From contig NC_081555.1 in the NCBI RefSeq assembly GCF_963082655.1, positions 183,169,424 to 183,233,423 on the forward strand: a DNA stretch of 64,000 nucleotides. The letters are read 5' to 3'. The notes beneath the pieces are model-generated. The model ran no database searches and was not told the DNA's origin. It saw nothing but the letters and a program-made list of their open reading frames with translations. A program made the translations under genes and the position numbers. Source of the DNA: Stomoxys calcitrans (taxonomy: Eukaryota > Arthropoda > Insecta > Diptera > Muscidae). This document shows, in pieces, positions 45,350-56,169 of this stretch (its first letter is position 1; every line of letters starts with the position of its first letter).

Positions 45350-47435
45350 GGGGGGGCTCGCACGAGAGGGCTCCCCCTTGCTACGTCCCTGATTACCGGC
45401 ATCATTTTTGTTTGTTTTATTGGTTTCAATGGTTCGTTTTTCTTTATTTATTTGAGAAAAAATAGAGAAAACAATAAGTGCAGATAAAGAAACGTGTTTT
45501 GGTATGGAAACAAAAGCATTTGATTGCCGTCAAATTTTGCTCGCGAAACAATTAAAAATTTCAGCGGCTATTTTGAAAGCAGAATAGAATTCTAACTTAT
45601 ATGAAAGGGAAACAATGATACAACGATAATTGTGGATGTTCAGAGAAGATGGCAACACTAGAAAACATTGAATTATGAAAAAGCTATTACATACGTTGAA
45701 ACGGTATCCCTTACTTCCTAAACCAATTACAAATTTCATGCATATTTAGCAGTTGGCGAAAGCGCAGATCTTAGCCATAAGTAATGAAGTAAAATTTTGA
45801 GATATAAGCACGTAGAGTTGTAACATATCGCCAATATTTTATATTCTGACATGGAAACGTAATACTGAATGCAGCAATAAAAACCGGTTCACCCCTTCTA
45901 CCAGTCTATAGCTATTAGAAACTATATAGATAAAGCTGCCATAAATTTAATCAATGCAACAAAAAAAAAAAAAAAGAAAACCTTTATCTTTAATTGAAGC
46001 TTTTGAATTTCAATAACTGCAAAATATCAGAGATACCAGATAATCATTTGTTAGGTGTGCACTGGCTTCGATTATATACCTCTGTTTTGGAATGTCAATC
46101 GTTGTTGAGTAAGGATTTATTTATGTATGCCAAGCGATTTTGGTTTCCTTAACAATAAACGCCTCTATGAACTTAAGGTTGATGCATGTCAAGGCAACTT
46201 CTCTATTTGCCAGACGGCATTGGTGTTATTTTAGTCAATTAATTTATTATCAAAAATTCTACATTATTCGAAACGTCATAAATGCGATAACTACTGCGAG
46301 CGGCAAAGCAATGTTCATAGGTCGTAATGTTAACATTTCACCCTGAATGTCACGCGAAACACACAGTTCAATAATAGTTGCATGGGATACACCGATTCTA
46401 ATTACTTATTTTCACAACTTCTTGAAACTATTTTGATTTGTTGTAATCAACTAAAAATCACATTTTTAAAGCATGCCTTATAAATCATGAATTTAAAAAA
46501 ACAAAATGTCACTATTCGTTCGATTATCTTATTTTCCGTGTAATTCAAGGTTGTGACTAGCAGCTTTGCTGTTTATCAATTGAGTGGCAAACGTTGAGTT
46601 TTCTATCGATGTTAACTGAAATGTGGCGGATTTCTTGACAACTGTTGGCGGTTTCGCGAAGCGGGCCCGACTAACTATTCGCAAACAATTCTCTTTGGTT
46701 TTGTGCAAAAGAACCGATGTTTAGAACCGGAGGTTATTCACCTCAGTGTTATCGTCGCTTTGAGGTACCTTCCTTATACACGGAGTTACATTTGGATTGT
46801 GTTCTAAAGGTGTGTTAATATTTTACCACAGATTTCCAATCCTTATCAAATCAAATTAGGTGCCTATACTAGGTTAAGTCGACTTAAATATGCCTTTATC
46901 ACCCCCAAACAAAGTCATTGGGTGGAATTTTATTATTTTAGATTCGTAACACGGATACTCAGATAGGGTCAATCATAGAAAACAAATTACTCATGGGCTG
47001 ATCCAAAATTCGAAACAAATTTTGCCAGGATCAATCTGGAGTTTTAGTAGAGTGAAGAAAGGTAAGTCTTTATTTAATACTTCTGTTAACTCTTAGCCCT
47101 GTTTTAGTCATTATTTACATACACTCAAAAAATTTTGAACCTCAAAACTAGTTAAAATTATCTAAATTTGGGAAATATTGAACTTCCTATGGCGCTAGAG
47201 AATAATATGCTCGTTGCGAGTTCAACCAACTTCCCACAGGTAAAATATGAACTAAAGAGCATTGAAAATGAAAGATAAAATTATTGAAAAAAATCGCTTT
47301 TTCCAAATTGGACACATCTTATTTACTCAACCCATTCATTTTCGCCTGTCTCCCACCCTCAAGCTATAAATTGCTCAGCTATTGTGAAGAATACAAATTT
47401 AATATGAAACATTGCAATTAGAAATTAAATAAAAC
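45350..47435. other. Unassigned DNA
   Basis: No coding motif. The 46600-46760 part is less AT-rich (GGCGGTTTCGCGAAGCGGGC) and could be a leader exon or regulatory segment, but nothing confirms that. Confidence 0.35.
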
Positions 47436-47442
47436 TTTACCT

Positions 47443-47522
47443 TTTGTCCCATCTGAGTATTGAACCAAGAACCTTCTGTTTACAAAGCAGACGCTCTACG
47501 CATTTATCCACATCAGTATTGT
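47443..47522 (-). mobile_element. tRNA-Thr(UGU)-like segment
   Basis: Minus strand: TGGATAAATGCGTAGAGCG (D-arm/box A), TCTGCTTTGTAAACAGA (anticodon arm with TGT in the loop), AGGTTCTTGGTTCAATACTC (T-arm/box B). The acceptor stem does not close, so this looks like a tRNA-derived repeat or pseudo-tRNA. Confidence 0.4.
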
Positions 47523-47667
47523 TTGAGTCTTCGACTATTTTCCCATTTCAATATTTACTATCAACGCAAAAGCAAAACATTTCTCACTCACTCACGTTTA
47601 TTTTCTAACTCTTTAGGAATTTTTACTAATCGTAGATTAATATCATGGACTAACGAGTATTATGTAA

Positions 47668-47977
47668 ATGCAAATTTTGCCCGTGAACATTCACTAAGGA
47701 ACAGGGGCAAACTTCTCACATATCCATGAGTGCAGTTCGATTCAAGTTTAAGCTCAATGATAAGGGACCCCCTTTTTATAGCCGAGTCCGAACGGCGTGC
47801 CGCAGTGCGACACCTCTTTGGAGAGATGTTTTACATGGCATAGTACCTCACAATTGTTGCCAGCATTAGGAGGGGAAAACCACCGCTGAAAATCTTTTCT
47901 GATGGTCTCGTCAGGGTTCGAACCCAGGCGTTCAGCGTCATAGGCGACCATGCTAACCTCTGCGCTACGGTGGCCTC
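47668..47977 (-). mobile_element. tRNA-derived SINE, full length, with target-site duplication
   Basis: 310 bp flanked by CGAGTATTATGTAA at 47654-47667 and 47978-47991. Minus strand: GGAGGCCACCGTAGCGCAGA, box B GGGTTCGAACCCTGACG, CTCCTAATGCTGGCAAC, GTCGCACTGCGGCACGCC, CCGTTCGGACTCGGC, ending ACGGGCAAAATTTGC. The best reference copy in the window. Confidence 0.95.
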
Positions 47978-48009
47978 CGAGTATTATGTAATTCACTCCT
48001 ATTTACAAT

Positions 48010-49436
48010 AAGCATTTTTCTGAATGCATGTTTTGACTTCGTAACTCTTTACCATTACATAGATCCACTGTTCTGAATATAGCAACACCTGGCTTAGTCC
48101 GATTCGCAATCCAAAACCGGGCAATAACAACGTGGAAATGCTCCAACGTGTCATCATCTTCCCCACATGCTCTACACATGCTATCACTAGCCGCATCGAC
48201 TTTACATAAGTAAGCTCATAGTCCTATATGTCCCGTTATGATACCGAAAGCTATACTGACCTCCATTCAGTAATAGCCTCTTCTTTTAACAATCTGGATG
48301 TGCCCATAGGATTTTCGCCATCCTACCGACCGTTTCGCTATTCCATAGGGTTACAAGCGCATTCGTTGCCCACGCCCTAAATTCGGACTGCGTCGACCCA
48401 AAAAGCTTTGGGTCAACCAAGTTTATTGATGGCAGTTTTCTGGCCTTCACTGCCAAATCGCCTGCTTTCTCATTCCCAGTAACTCCGCTATGGACGGGCA
48501 CACAAACGATGCGGATCGTGCATTCCAAGGCTGTTCGAGATCTTACCGTCCTGGTTGTGTAATTGCAATTATGGCCATTTTACTTGACGTCCTCGCGTTA
48601 ACACCACACAACCTGACGCATTTCGTGAACGCCCACCACCTGATGCATTTCTCCACCTTCAGGACCTCTTTCATTCCTTTCAGATTTTATTATCGTCGCC
48701 TCGACGATGGTATGAGCTGCTCCTATCCTTAATCCATTCTCCCATCGCTTTAAGTCTCATAGCCACATTGGCTGCCTCACACTTAATCTGTATGTCTATG
48801 GGTCGGATATCTAGAATAGTCTTCAGTCGGATATCTAGTATAGTCTGATCGCTCCGCCAAGACACCATGTTCTCTGAACCTGTTGCATTATTCTTACGGT
48901 GCATTTTTTGTCCATCGTCCATAGTCCACCAAACTACTGAGGCGTAAGTAAGTATCAGTCCTAGGTCCAGCCCAGTCGTATGCCATCCGCACAATCCTTT
49001 CGGCCATTCTGCATAGCTGGTTCATATCCTTATCCTAAGAAGTATTGTAACATCGTCTGCATAAGGTTCTGCAGGCCTTTGGTGTCCCATAACTTGCCTT
49101 GTCTGGCTGGGGTTTAAATATCACCCTTGCCTTCTGTCAGGCTTTCGGAGTATATGGAAGTCCCACACACGCTGTGAAAATGTTGGCCAGGTGGGGCGCC
49201 ACATAGTCTGGTCCCTTCTGTAGTAGCACCGGAAATATTCCATTAGGAAAGATTCCTTCACCATTAATGCTTCTTTTTCGCGTAACATTGCAATCCTTTA
49301 CCCCAGAAAAACTTCCTAAAGATTTCGCTATAAACGAAGTGAAGTAAGTTGAAAATAAACGACTAACGTTCAACGGTGGAGGGAAATTTGCACAGTTACA
49401 CAACAGTTTTGACTTAGCTGCCAAGCAAGTTTTCAT
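48010..49436 (-). mobile_element. LINE relic with reverse transcriptase end and RNase H (I/R1/LOA-like group)
   Basis: Read right to left: HLANIFTACVGLPYTPKA and ARVIFKPQPDKASYGTPKA (RT N-side), a large internal deletion, then RMAYDWAGPRTDTYLRLSSLV-like pieces, KWP/RNase H side, VPVHSGVTGNEKAGDLAV (RNase H C-part), and WNSETVGRMAKILWAHPDC near 48300. Below 48280 a cysteine/histidine stretch (MLSACGEDDDTLEHF-like on the minus strand) marks the C-terminal zinc knuckle. Many stops. Family named from the RNase H plus knuckle order. Confidence 0.75.
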
Positions 49437-49574
49437 TCATTCATTCATTTTGTGGCAGCAAAGCGATTTTCGCATTAATCTTCAATATGTTTGAAGGCCA
49501 AAAAGTGGCAATTATCCGATTTACCTACCACAGAATTGGCTCTTAAGCGTAACCACCATAGGATAGAGCGTCTA

Positions 49575-50095
49575 TCTATTCAGTCATTCCATTTGCAACT
49601 CATCGAAATATCTATTTCCGAACCCATAAAGCGATTTAACATTGTCCGTGTGTCTGTCCGTCCGTCTGTTATATATACAGCCTCAAAGCACACAGGTTAA
49701 GTTCTTGAACGAGCCAAATCAGACCATATTTTGGTATAGCTGCCATACAGACCTATCTGCCGATTAAGGGTCTGGAACCCGTAAAAGCTGCATTTATTAC
49801 CCTATTTCGCTGAAATTTTAAATTGTGGGTTGTTCCAAACCTTCCAACATCCGATTCAAATATGATTCAGTTCGGACTATATTTAGATATAGGTGTTAGG
49901 GTCTTAATCCCATAAAAAGTTCTTAATTTCGCTGAAACTGTGATTTGTATAAGAGTTCTCGAGATCTGAATCAAATATTATCCAGGCCAGACCATATTTA
50001 GATATAACTTTGGATATGGTAGTGGAGTTATAATATAATAGGATGATTAATATATTCATGGTGGTGGGTATCCAAAGGCTCGGCCGCACACATTT
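49575..50095 (+). mobile_element. DINE-like element, degenerate, both ends traceable
   Basis: TCAGTCATTCCATTTGCAAC, the GTCCGTGTGTCTGTCCGTCC block, three diverged repeats, then GGTGGTGGGTATCCAAAGGC with a broken hairpin. Confidence 0.6.
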
Positions 50096-50307
50096 TTCGT
50101 TAATTTTGATCTTTGACTATTACATTTTTGGCCACCGGGGAAACACTGTACGACGTACTAAATTTTGTATTCCCCAAGAACAAACCAATAGGACAAACAG
50201 AAGAATACTTCTCAGTAAAACCACTAGGGCACCACAGGAGTGAACAAGTAACGGTATCATACTCTGTTTTATTCTTAATACAACTTGAAGGAGTTTATTA
50301 CACTTTG

Positions 50308-50564
50308 GAGGGCACCCTAGGGCAAAGGTAAGCATGTCCGCCAATGAAGCTGAACGCCCGGGTTCGAATCGAGAACAACAAAAAAATTTTCAGCGGTGGT
50401 TATCCTCTCCTCCACTCAACATTTGTGAGGTACTATGTCAGTAAAAACTATAAAAAGGAGGCTTTTCATTGAGCTTAAAACTTCAATCAGACAGAACTCT
50501 TTGATATGTGAGAAGTTTGCCACTGTTCCTTCATGGAATAATCATGGGTAAATTTGCATTTGTA
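50308..50564 (+). mobile_element. tRNA-derived SINE with target-site duplication
   Basis: Flanked by TATTACACTTTG at 50296-50307 and 50565-50576. Plus strand: GGTAAGCATGTCCGCC, box B GGGTTCGAATC, then AATTTTCAGCGGTGGTT, AACATTTGTGAGGTACTATG and tail ATGGGTAAATTTGC. Confidence 0.93.
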
Positions 50565-50579
50565 TATTACACTTTGCCT

Positions 50580-50842
50580 GAGCTACAGTAATCTCCAAAT
50601 TTGTATCATTGAGTTACAAGACAATATAATATTTCACAGTAGTATATAAAGCAGTAAAAATATATTTTCTTCTAGTTGCACATCTCTTCATAGAATTATA
50701 ATAAAAATTGTCTCCATAGAAAATAATGTGAATGGATCAAAGAGTTTTAAATATAAAAGGTGCATATAGAAGCGATTTCCACGCTTAAATATGAACTTGT
50801 GCCTTCCAATGCGGTCAAATCCTCCCAGCAACTGTTTCCTCT
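50580..50842. other. Region just downstream of the upstream MCT gene
   Basis: Probably its 3' UTR on the minus strand. No clear AATAAA on that strand. Confidence 0.35.
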
Positions 50843-52909
50843 TCAGGATTTTGAGTCCATTGAATTTTTGCCAAGTCTCCTTCTGGACAAATATTCAATA
50901 AACCAAAAGAGCAGAGTGAGACACGTCAATGCATTGATGCTGTGAATTGTTGCTGCATAGCCAAAACTGTCCGTAATTATGCCTGCAACAAGAATAGAAG
51001 AACGATGCTGATACGTGTTTTGGGAGACTAACCATACTTTGTTGTGACTTACCTAATAGGGGACCGAGAGAAAAGGAAATTATAGAACATAAAATCAGCT
51101 GTAGGCCCGAAGCTGCCGGCAATCTGTTCAGTGGCACATAGCTTGGTATAATCAGAGGAGCAAATATTGTGCGAAATCCTTTGCCAAATCCAATCAGAAC
51201 AAACACAGCCAATATCATGTAATAGGAATCGGTTAAGGTCACAACCAAGCGTCCAATGGATATGATTATAATGCCAATGGCAAAAAGGGCTTGATTCCCC
51301 AGCTTAACTTTTTCCAGAACTAAGGGAGCCAGAAATCGAACCGCTATATCCATACCGGCCAGCAAGGACATGGCCAATGATATCTGGGTATCACTGTAAC
51401 CAAAACTATTCAATATAAAGGGAGTCAAAACGGAGAAATTTATTTCGCCAAACATCATAATGGTCATACCAGCGGCCAGATTCACAAACGTGAAGTCCTT
51501 CAATAGACCCAAGTCAAAAAACAAAACCACCTTCTGCCAAAAGCTCATTCGACTTTTAGCCAACTTATCTTCTTCCAATAGTGCCTGTAGCCTAAACTCT
51601 TCCTCCCTTTTCATATCTTCGGATTGGATTTGCAGCAGAGCCTTCTCTTCGGCGCAAGTGCAGTGAAATCCATCGCTTTTTGATTTGGCATTAACACTTG
51701 CTTTGCTGGCGTAGCGATCGAATTCCTCTCGTTCGCGATTGAAATAATTCGATTTGTACATGGAGCGTCTGCGAGTATCGTAGTCACTTTCGTAACTTTC
51801 TTGCTTTGAGAGCTGTTTCAATAGCTTTGTGGATCTATAGCGGGGACCCTTGTCCATGGCGAGTGATAATTTTGAGCCAAACCAGCCATCATTGGCGCGA
51901 GCTATCATGGGAGTGCCGGGTTCAGTGATTTCATAACCCGGCTTGTCAGGATCATCATCGTTGAACACATATTCGGATGAGAAAATACTACGTTTGTCCT
52001 TCTTTTGGAATTGGCAATACTCGCACTCGTAATTGTCATTCTGAGTGGTGGCAACGGCCGTAATCGGTGGTTTGGGTGAATGTCTCAGCACCGGCTGCAA
52101 GGTTAAGGCACACAAAAAAGAGTTGAGCACCACAGCGGCATAGACTAAAATTGCACCTTGGGCCCCATAGGATGTCAACAAAAGCGTAGAAATATGTGGA
52201 AATACTATGGCGCCCAATCCAGTGAGCGTCCAAGAGAATCCAGTGGCTTTTCTTCGTTTATTTTTGAAATATGTGTTCACTGCCAGAGAGGTGGCTGCCA
52301 TGCAGAGTCCCAAACCAATGCCTGTAACAATAAGACAGAATGTTGTAGTTCTCGCCTCACCTTAAAAGCCTTTACACTTGCCATAGGTACAGGAGAAGCA
52401 TATCAAATACTGCACAAAGGTCTCACAGAATGCCGAAAGTAGTATGCCGCTAAATGCCAACAGACTTCCAGCTATAGCCACCTGTCGAAATGTGAATCTT
52501 CTGAACATGGCACCGTTCACCAATCCCACCAGTGAGGACAACGCCAACTCGGCATTAACAATGGTTGTGACTTCTTTGGCATCGAAACCATATGTGGCCA
52601 TGCGTTGTCTATAGATGAGACCATATTGTTGGAGAGGGGGAAAAAGAGATAACTGCAATGATATCATAATTATCCACAGATGAGACAAACACTCTTGTTT
52701 CTCAATATATTCCATTAACTTACATTACTTAAACCAGCTGCTATACACACAACCCAGCCCCAGCCACCATCTGGGGCTATAAAGTCTGGACCCAAGTCAC
52801 TTTTATCTCTTTTCTTTGGTTTCTTTGGCTTTTTCGGTATCGTTGTATCTTTGTAAACTGCTATGGCATTTGCCTCCTCTGTTGTGGTTTTTAGTTCTAT
52901 GCCCATCAT
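50843..52909 (-). CDS. Monocarboxylate transporter-like protein (SLC16/MCT, MFS), upstream copy, four coding exons
   Basis: Paralogue of the gene at 39-41 kb, also predicted at 621 residues. Exons on the minus strand: 52909-52724, 52652-52382, 52321-51053, 50982-50843; introns 71, 60 and 70 nt, phases 0,1,1. Intron 2 begins with GC rather than GT. DGGWGW lies at residues 47-52 and YFKNKRRKATG starts at residue 170. Over exon 2 I count about 68 of 91 residues identical to the other copy. The central loop again has a cysteine pair (C252-x2-C255) and C373-x-C375, plus the shared stretch YVFNxDDPDxPG and EPGTPMxARANDGW. The N-terminus is lysine-rich (KKPKKPKKRDKSD). Two adjacent ATGs (52909, 52906) could start it. 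An AG at 52918-52917 after a pyrimidine-rich run suggests that an untranslated first exon is spliced just before the ATG. An open frame runs further upstream to 52978, but I read that part as intron. Confidence 0.93.
52322..52381 (-). other. GC-AG intron (intron 2 of the upstream MCT gene)
   Basis: The coding sequence reads ...TATG, then gcaagtg as donor, with ttgttacag as acceptor before GCATTGG. The GC donor is supported because it gives an exon of 271 nt in phase 1, exactly as in the paralogue, where the matching site is TATG then gtaacc. The rest of the donor (G then GCAAGT) fits the strong consensus usual for the rare GC-AG class. Confidence 0.85.
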
Positions 52910-53046
52910 TGTAGTCCTATAAAAGTTGATAATGATGTGAAGCATTGGTGGAAAAATAATCAAAAACAAAGGAATCAAACAACAAAATATCGGATGTTAG
53001 GATCACGCTCAAAGAATTTAGTCTTATGTGATACAACAGAAATCCT

Positions 53047-53165
53047 CACACATGGGATAGGTGTTGCCCTGCGGTTCGCCGTTCGGACACGGCTATAAAA
53101 TTTGAATTAGACTGCACTCATTGACATGTGAGAAGTTTGCCTCGTTCCATTTTACAGAATTATCC
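53047..53165 (+). mobile_element. tRNA-derived SINE, 3' fragment
   Basis: Body and tail phrases CCCTGCGGTTCGCCGTTCGG, GACTGCACTCATTGACATG and TGAGAAGTTTGCC. Head missing. Lies about 140 bp upstream of the MCT start codon. Confidence 0.7.
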
Positions 53166-53365
53166 GTCGCTACAATCAGAATTCACTATCACGCAATATA
53201 TTCAGTCAGTCTGTCACGCAATCTTTTCACATATAGACTACTGTACAACTCTCACTATTTCGAAAGGTTGATCTAAAACATCATATATGTGTAAGAAATA
53301 GCTGAAAAGTCTGCGGCATACATGTTAGACCTTCGGTACAAAACTCCAGTAACACTTTTGTTATA

Positions 53366-54690
53366 AAAATCTTTTTATCTTCACCATAGGATGAGGTATA
53401 CTAATTTCGACATTCTGTTTGTAGCACATTGAAAGCACACAAACTTTCGAAGGAATAAAGCTACCCGCTTGAAATTTGGCACATGCTTCTTAGTTGTGTG
53501 GTTTGGGTTTGGATTGTATGGGCCATATTTTGATATAGCTGTCGATCTTAGATCTAGAATTCTTGAGCCTCTAGCGAGCGCAATTCCTATCCAATTTGGC
53601 TGAAGTATTGATTTGGACTGAGATTTTGTATCAGGTTTTTTTTTTGGCTTCCAACAACTAGGCCAAGGCTGGTCTTAATCGGTTCATAACCTGGCATAGC
53701 TGCCATATAAATTTTAAGATTTGGCTGAAATTTTGCACAATAACTATTGCTATGCTCTTTCAACATCCAAACCAAATATGATGAGAATCGGTTCATAACC
53801 TGATATAGCTTTTATCCGATTGAAATTTGTACAAAGTGTTCTTGTATGACTTCCAACAATCGTACCAAGTATGGCATGAATTGGTATACGTACAAGCTGA
53901 TATAGCTCCCATATAAACCGAACTTCTGATTTGACATCTTGAACCCCTAGAAGCCTCAATTGTTATCTGACTTGGCTGAAATATTGCATGTAGTGTTCTA
54001 TTACGATTTTCAACAATCGTATCAAGTATGGGCAAATCGGTCTGAAACCTAGTATACACCCAGAAAAATTTGTCTGCTAAAATCAGCAAACACTGTCGGC
54101 TAATATTAAATTAAAATTTTAAACTTTTGAATGAATCCATACAAATTTTTGATTTCTAAATAATAATTGAGGCTTTTGCTATACATAAATAAAGTAAACT
54201 TGCAAATTTAAGGAGTTAATATTGTGTTTAAAAGCATAATTATAATAGTTGATGTTATTTTGTCTGCTATTACTCAAATTCGTTCAAAATTAGCAAATTG
54301 TAGAAAATTGGAAAAAACTTTACGGTTGCTTGTGAAATTAAAGATACAAATTGAAATTTAAGTTTTGGGAAATATTTATGACATTTTGGAGTTTTGTTTT
54401 TCATTTGAAAACAGCATAAAATGTTTGCTGTTTTAGCAAAAAATTACTGTTGTCCTATTTTCAGCAGACTTTCTGCTGTTACAGCAAAAAATTTTGTTGT
54501 TTCTACTAAAAAATTTCTCTTAGTGAGCCCCTTAGACATCTTGAGCCCCTGTAATCCGCAAGTGTTTACCGCTTTAGCTGAAACTTTGCACATAGTGTTT
54601 TATTACATCCTTGATATGCTTGCGCAAATCGGTCTACAATCTTGTGTAGCTCCCATATACACTGTAATAGCGTGATTAGGTTATATTTGG
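53366..54690 (+). mobile_element. DINE-like element interrupted by a CAGCAAA element
   Basis: 5' end CTTCACCATAGGATGAGGTATACTAATTTCG, four repeats to about 54056, then resumed repeat 54524-54690 (CATCTTGAGCCCC ... GCACATAGTGTTTTATTAC). The GTCC block is deleted. The 3' end is lost. Confidence 0.65.
54058..54523. mobile_element. CAGCAAA-rich element inserted in a DINE
   Basis: Starts CACCCAGAAAAATTTGTCTGC and ends AAATTTCTCTTAGTG, a loose inverted pair. CAGCAAA/GTTTGCTG words lie near both ends and an AT-rich centre between. Confidence 0.6.
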
Positions 54691-54694
54691 CTGG

Positions 54695-55595
54695 AAAATC
54701 ACAACTGGGTAATGTTAGCAAACTCAAGCAACTTAAGGAGCACAAAATGTTTGTGTAACGCACCATTAATAATTGCAATGGTAGCGTTGGCAAACGCCAT
54801 GGTTTTAATTTCAACAAAACCACGCCGTAGTGGCAATCACATGGCTATGAAAAAATCCCGTGAAAGTATGCAACATTTGAAAGCTGCTTTGGAGCCGCGG
54901 CCCCCTAAACATTTGTACGAGAATAGGCCAAAATAGCGGCACATTACATTCGTTAGGCTTGCAATTCGTGTTTGACAGACTCAAAGCTGTTGCTTAGTGA
55001 AGGATCACCGTAATTACGGACATTAACCGCCTCAAGCATTATTGCCTGACATTAAAATCTTTGCTTTGGCTATAATCTAGCTGGTACAGTTTGAATGAGC
55101 TTTCCGAAACTGGCAGCAACGTTGGTGTATACACTGAAAAAAAATTTCAGTAATCGATTTTTCGTTGTCACCTATTTTACTTGCTTAAAACGGAAAACAA
55201 TCTTCTCTGCAATGTCAACAAACTTTTGTTTGCAAATTTAGCCAAGAATAGCGGCGACTGTTGTAGCAGCTCGGATGTTTTTGTAATTTTCGCAATATTT
55301 TTATCTCTACTATCTAATAAATTGTTGTAGAACTAAAAACAAATCTTGCAAGCAATGCAAACATAATTCTTTGCTTTGGGAACAAAATTTCGGTTGTTTT
55401 AGAACCAAATACGCAGAAGAACATGATGTACTTATGATGTTTTAGATATACCAAAGAGGAAAATAGAGGGAGAGTAAGTAACCGCAGTAACTGCAAAAAA
55501 ATATATGTATGTAGCGTCTGCTGTATAGTAGATTTTTCATTTTAAACTTGCATCAGTTGTTTTAGGAAAAAAAAATTATTTATGAGTGTATAATT
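54695..55595. other. Unassigned DNA, possible TIR element
   Basis: A plus frame at 54712-54936 ends in a basic, proline-rich tail (PRPPKHLYENRPK) but has no motif. 55130-55590 is bounded by TACACTGAAAAAAAATTTC and AAAAAATTATTTATGAGTGTA, resembling the CAGCAAA element ends. Confidence 0.35.
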
Positions 55596-55599
55596 ATGT

Positions 55600-55885
55600 C
55601 CCATACATAACTCGATTTAAGTATGTACATTTTGTAAAACCATTTTCTGATGCGGCTTAAATTTCACATACCATATGTGTCTTTCAACATCCAAGTCTAG
55701 TATGATCCGAATTGGTGAAAATTGTACATATTAACCGATCTTCAGAGTTAACTTCGCTAACGCCTGAAAGATAAGTCCCATATCAAATTTGTATCTGAAT
55801 TTCCTTAACATTCGCCGGATTATTTAACTTATAGTCTCTTAGAGAAAGGTATTTAAGATGCGACCCGGATGAACTTTATGCTTAT
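55600..55885 (+). mobile_element. Degenerate DINE 3' fragment
   Basis: AACATCCAAGTCTAGTATGATCC and ATTAACCGATCTTCAGAGTT belong to the central repeat. AAGATGCGACCCGGATGAAC is an eroded 3' hairpin. Confidence 0.45.
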
Positions 55886-55904
55886 GAAGTATGAAGTAGT
55901 CAAT

Positions 55905-56166
55905 GTTAGATTTCAACTTTCTTTGCTATATTTCAAAAATTACACTCCACCAAATTTGTTATTCAAAACTGCAAAAATGTTTGCTAAAACTTTTTTTTTT
56001 GTTTTTGTCAGCAAAAAATGGGAGAGCAGACATTGCTGCTGTTTCAGCAAACATAGGACTGCTGCTTTAGCAAACATTTCATACTGCAATTTCAACTAAC
56101 AAAAATCAGCTGTTTTGAGTACACAAGACAGTGTCTGCTATTATCAACAAACTTTTTCTTTGAGTG
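55905..56166. mobile_element. CAGCAAA-rich element, fragment
   Basis: AAATGTTTGCTAAAACT, ATAGGACTGCTGCTTTAGCAAAC and the right end CAACAAACTTTTTCTTTGAGTGTA. Confidence 0.6.
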
Positions 56167-56169
56167 TAT

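Noticed and set aside
51460..52442. Plus-strand and alternate-frame open frames over the upstream MCT gene
   Set aside because: Antisense or frame shadows of MCT exons 2-3.
52910..52978. N-terminal extension of the upstream MCT
   Set aside because: The extra residues are hydrophobic, absent from the paralogue, and cross a likely splice acceptor at 52918-52917.
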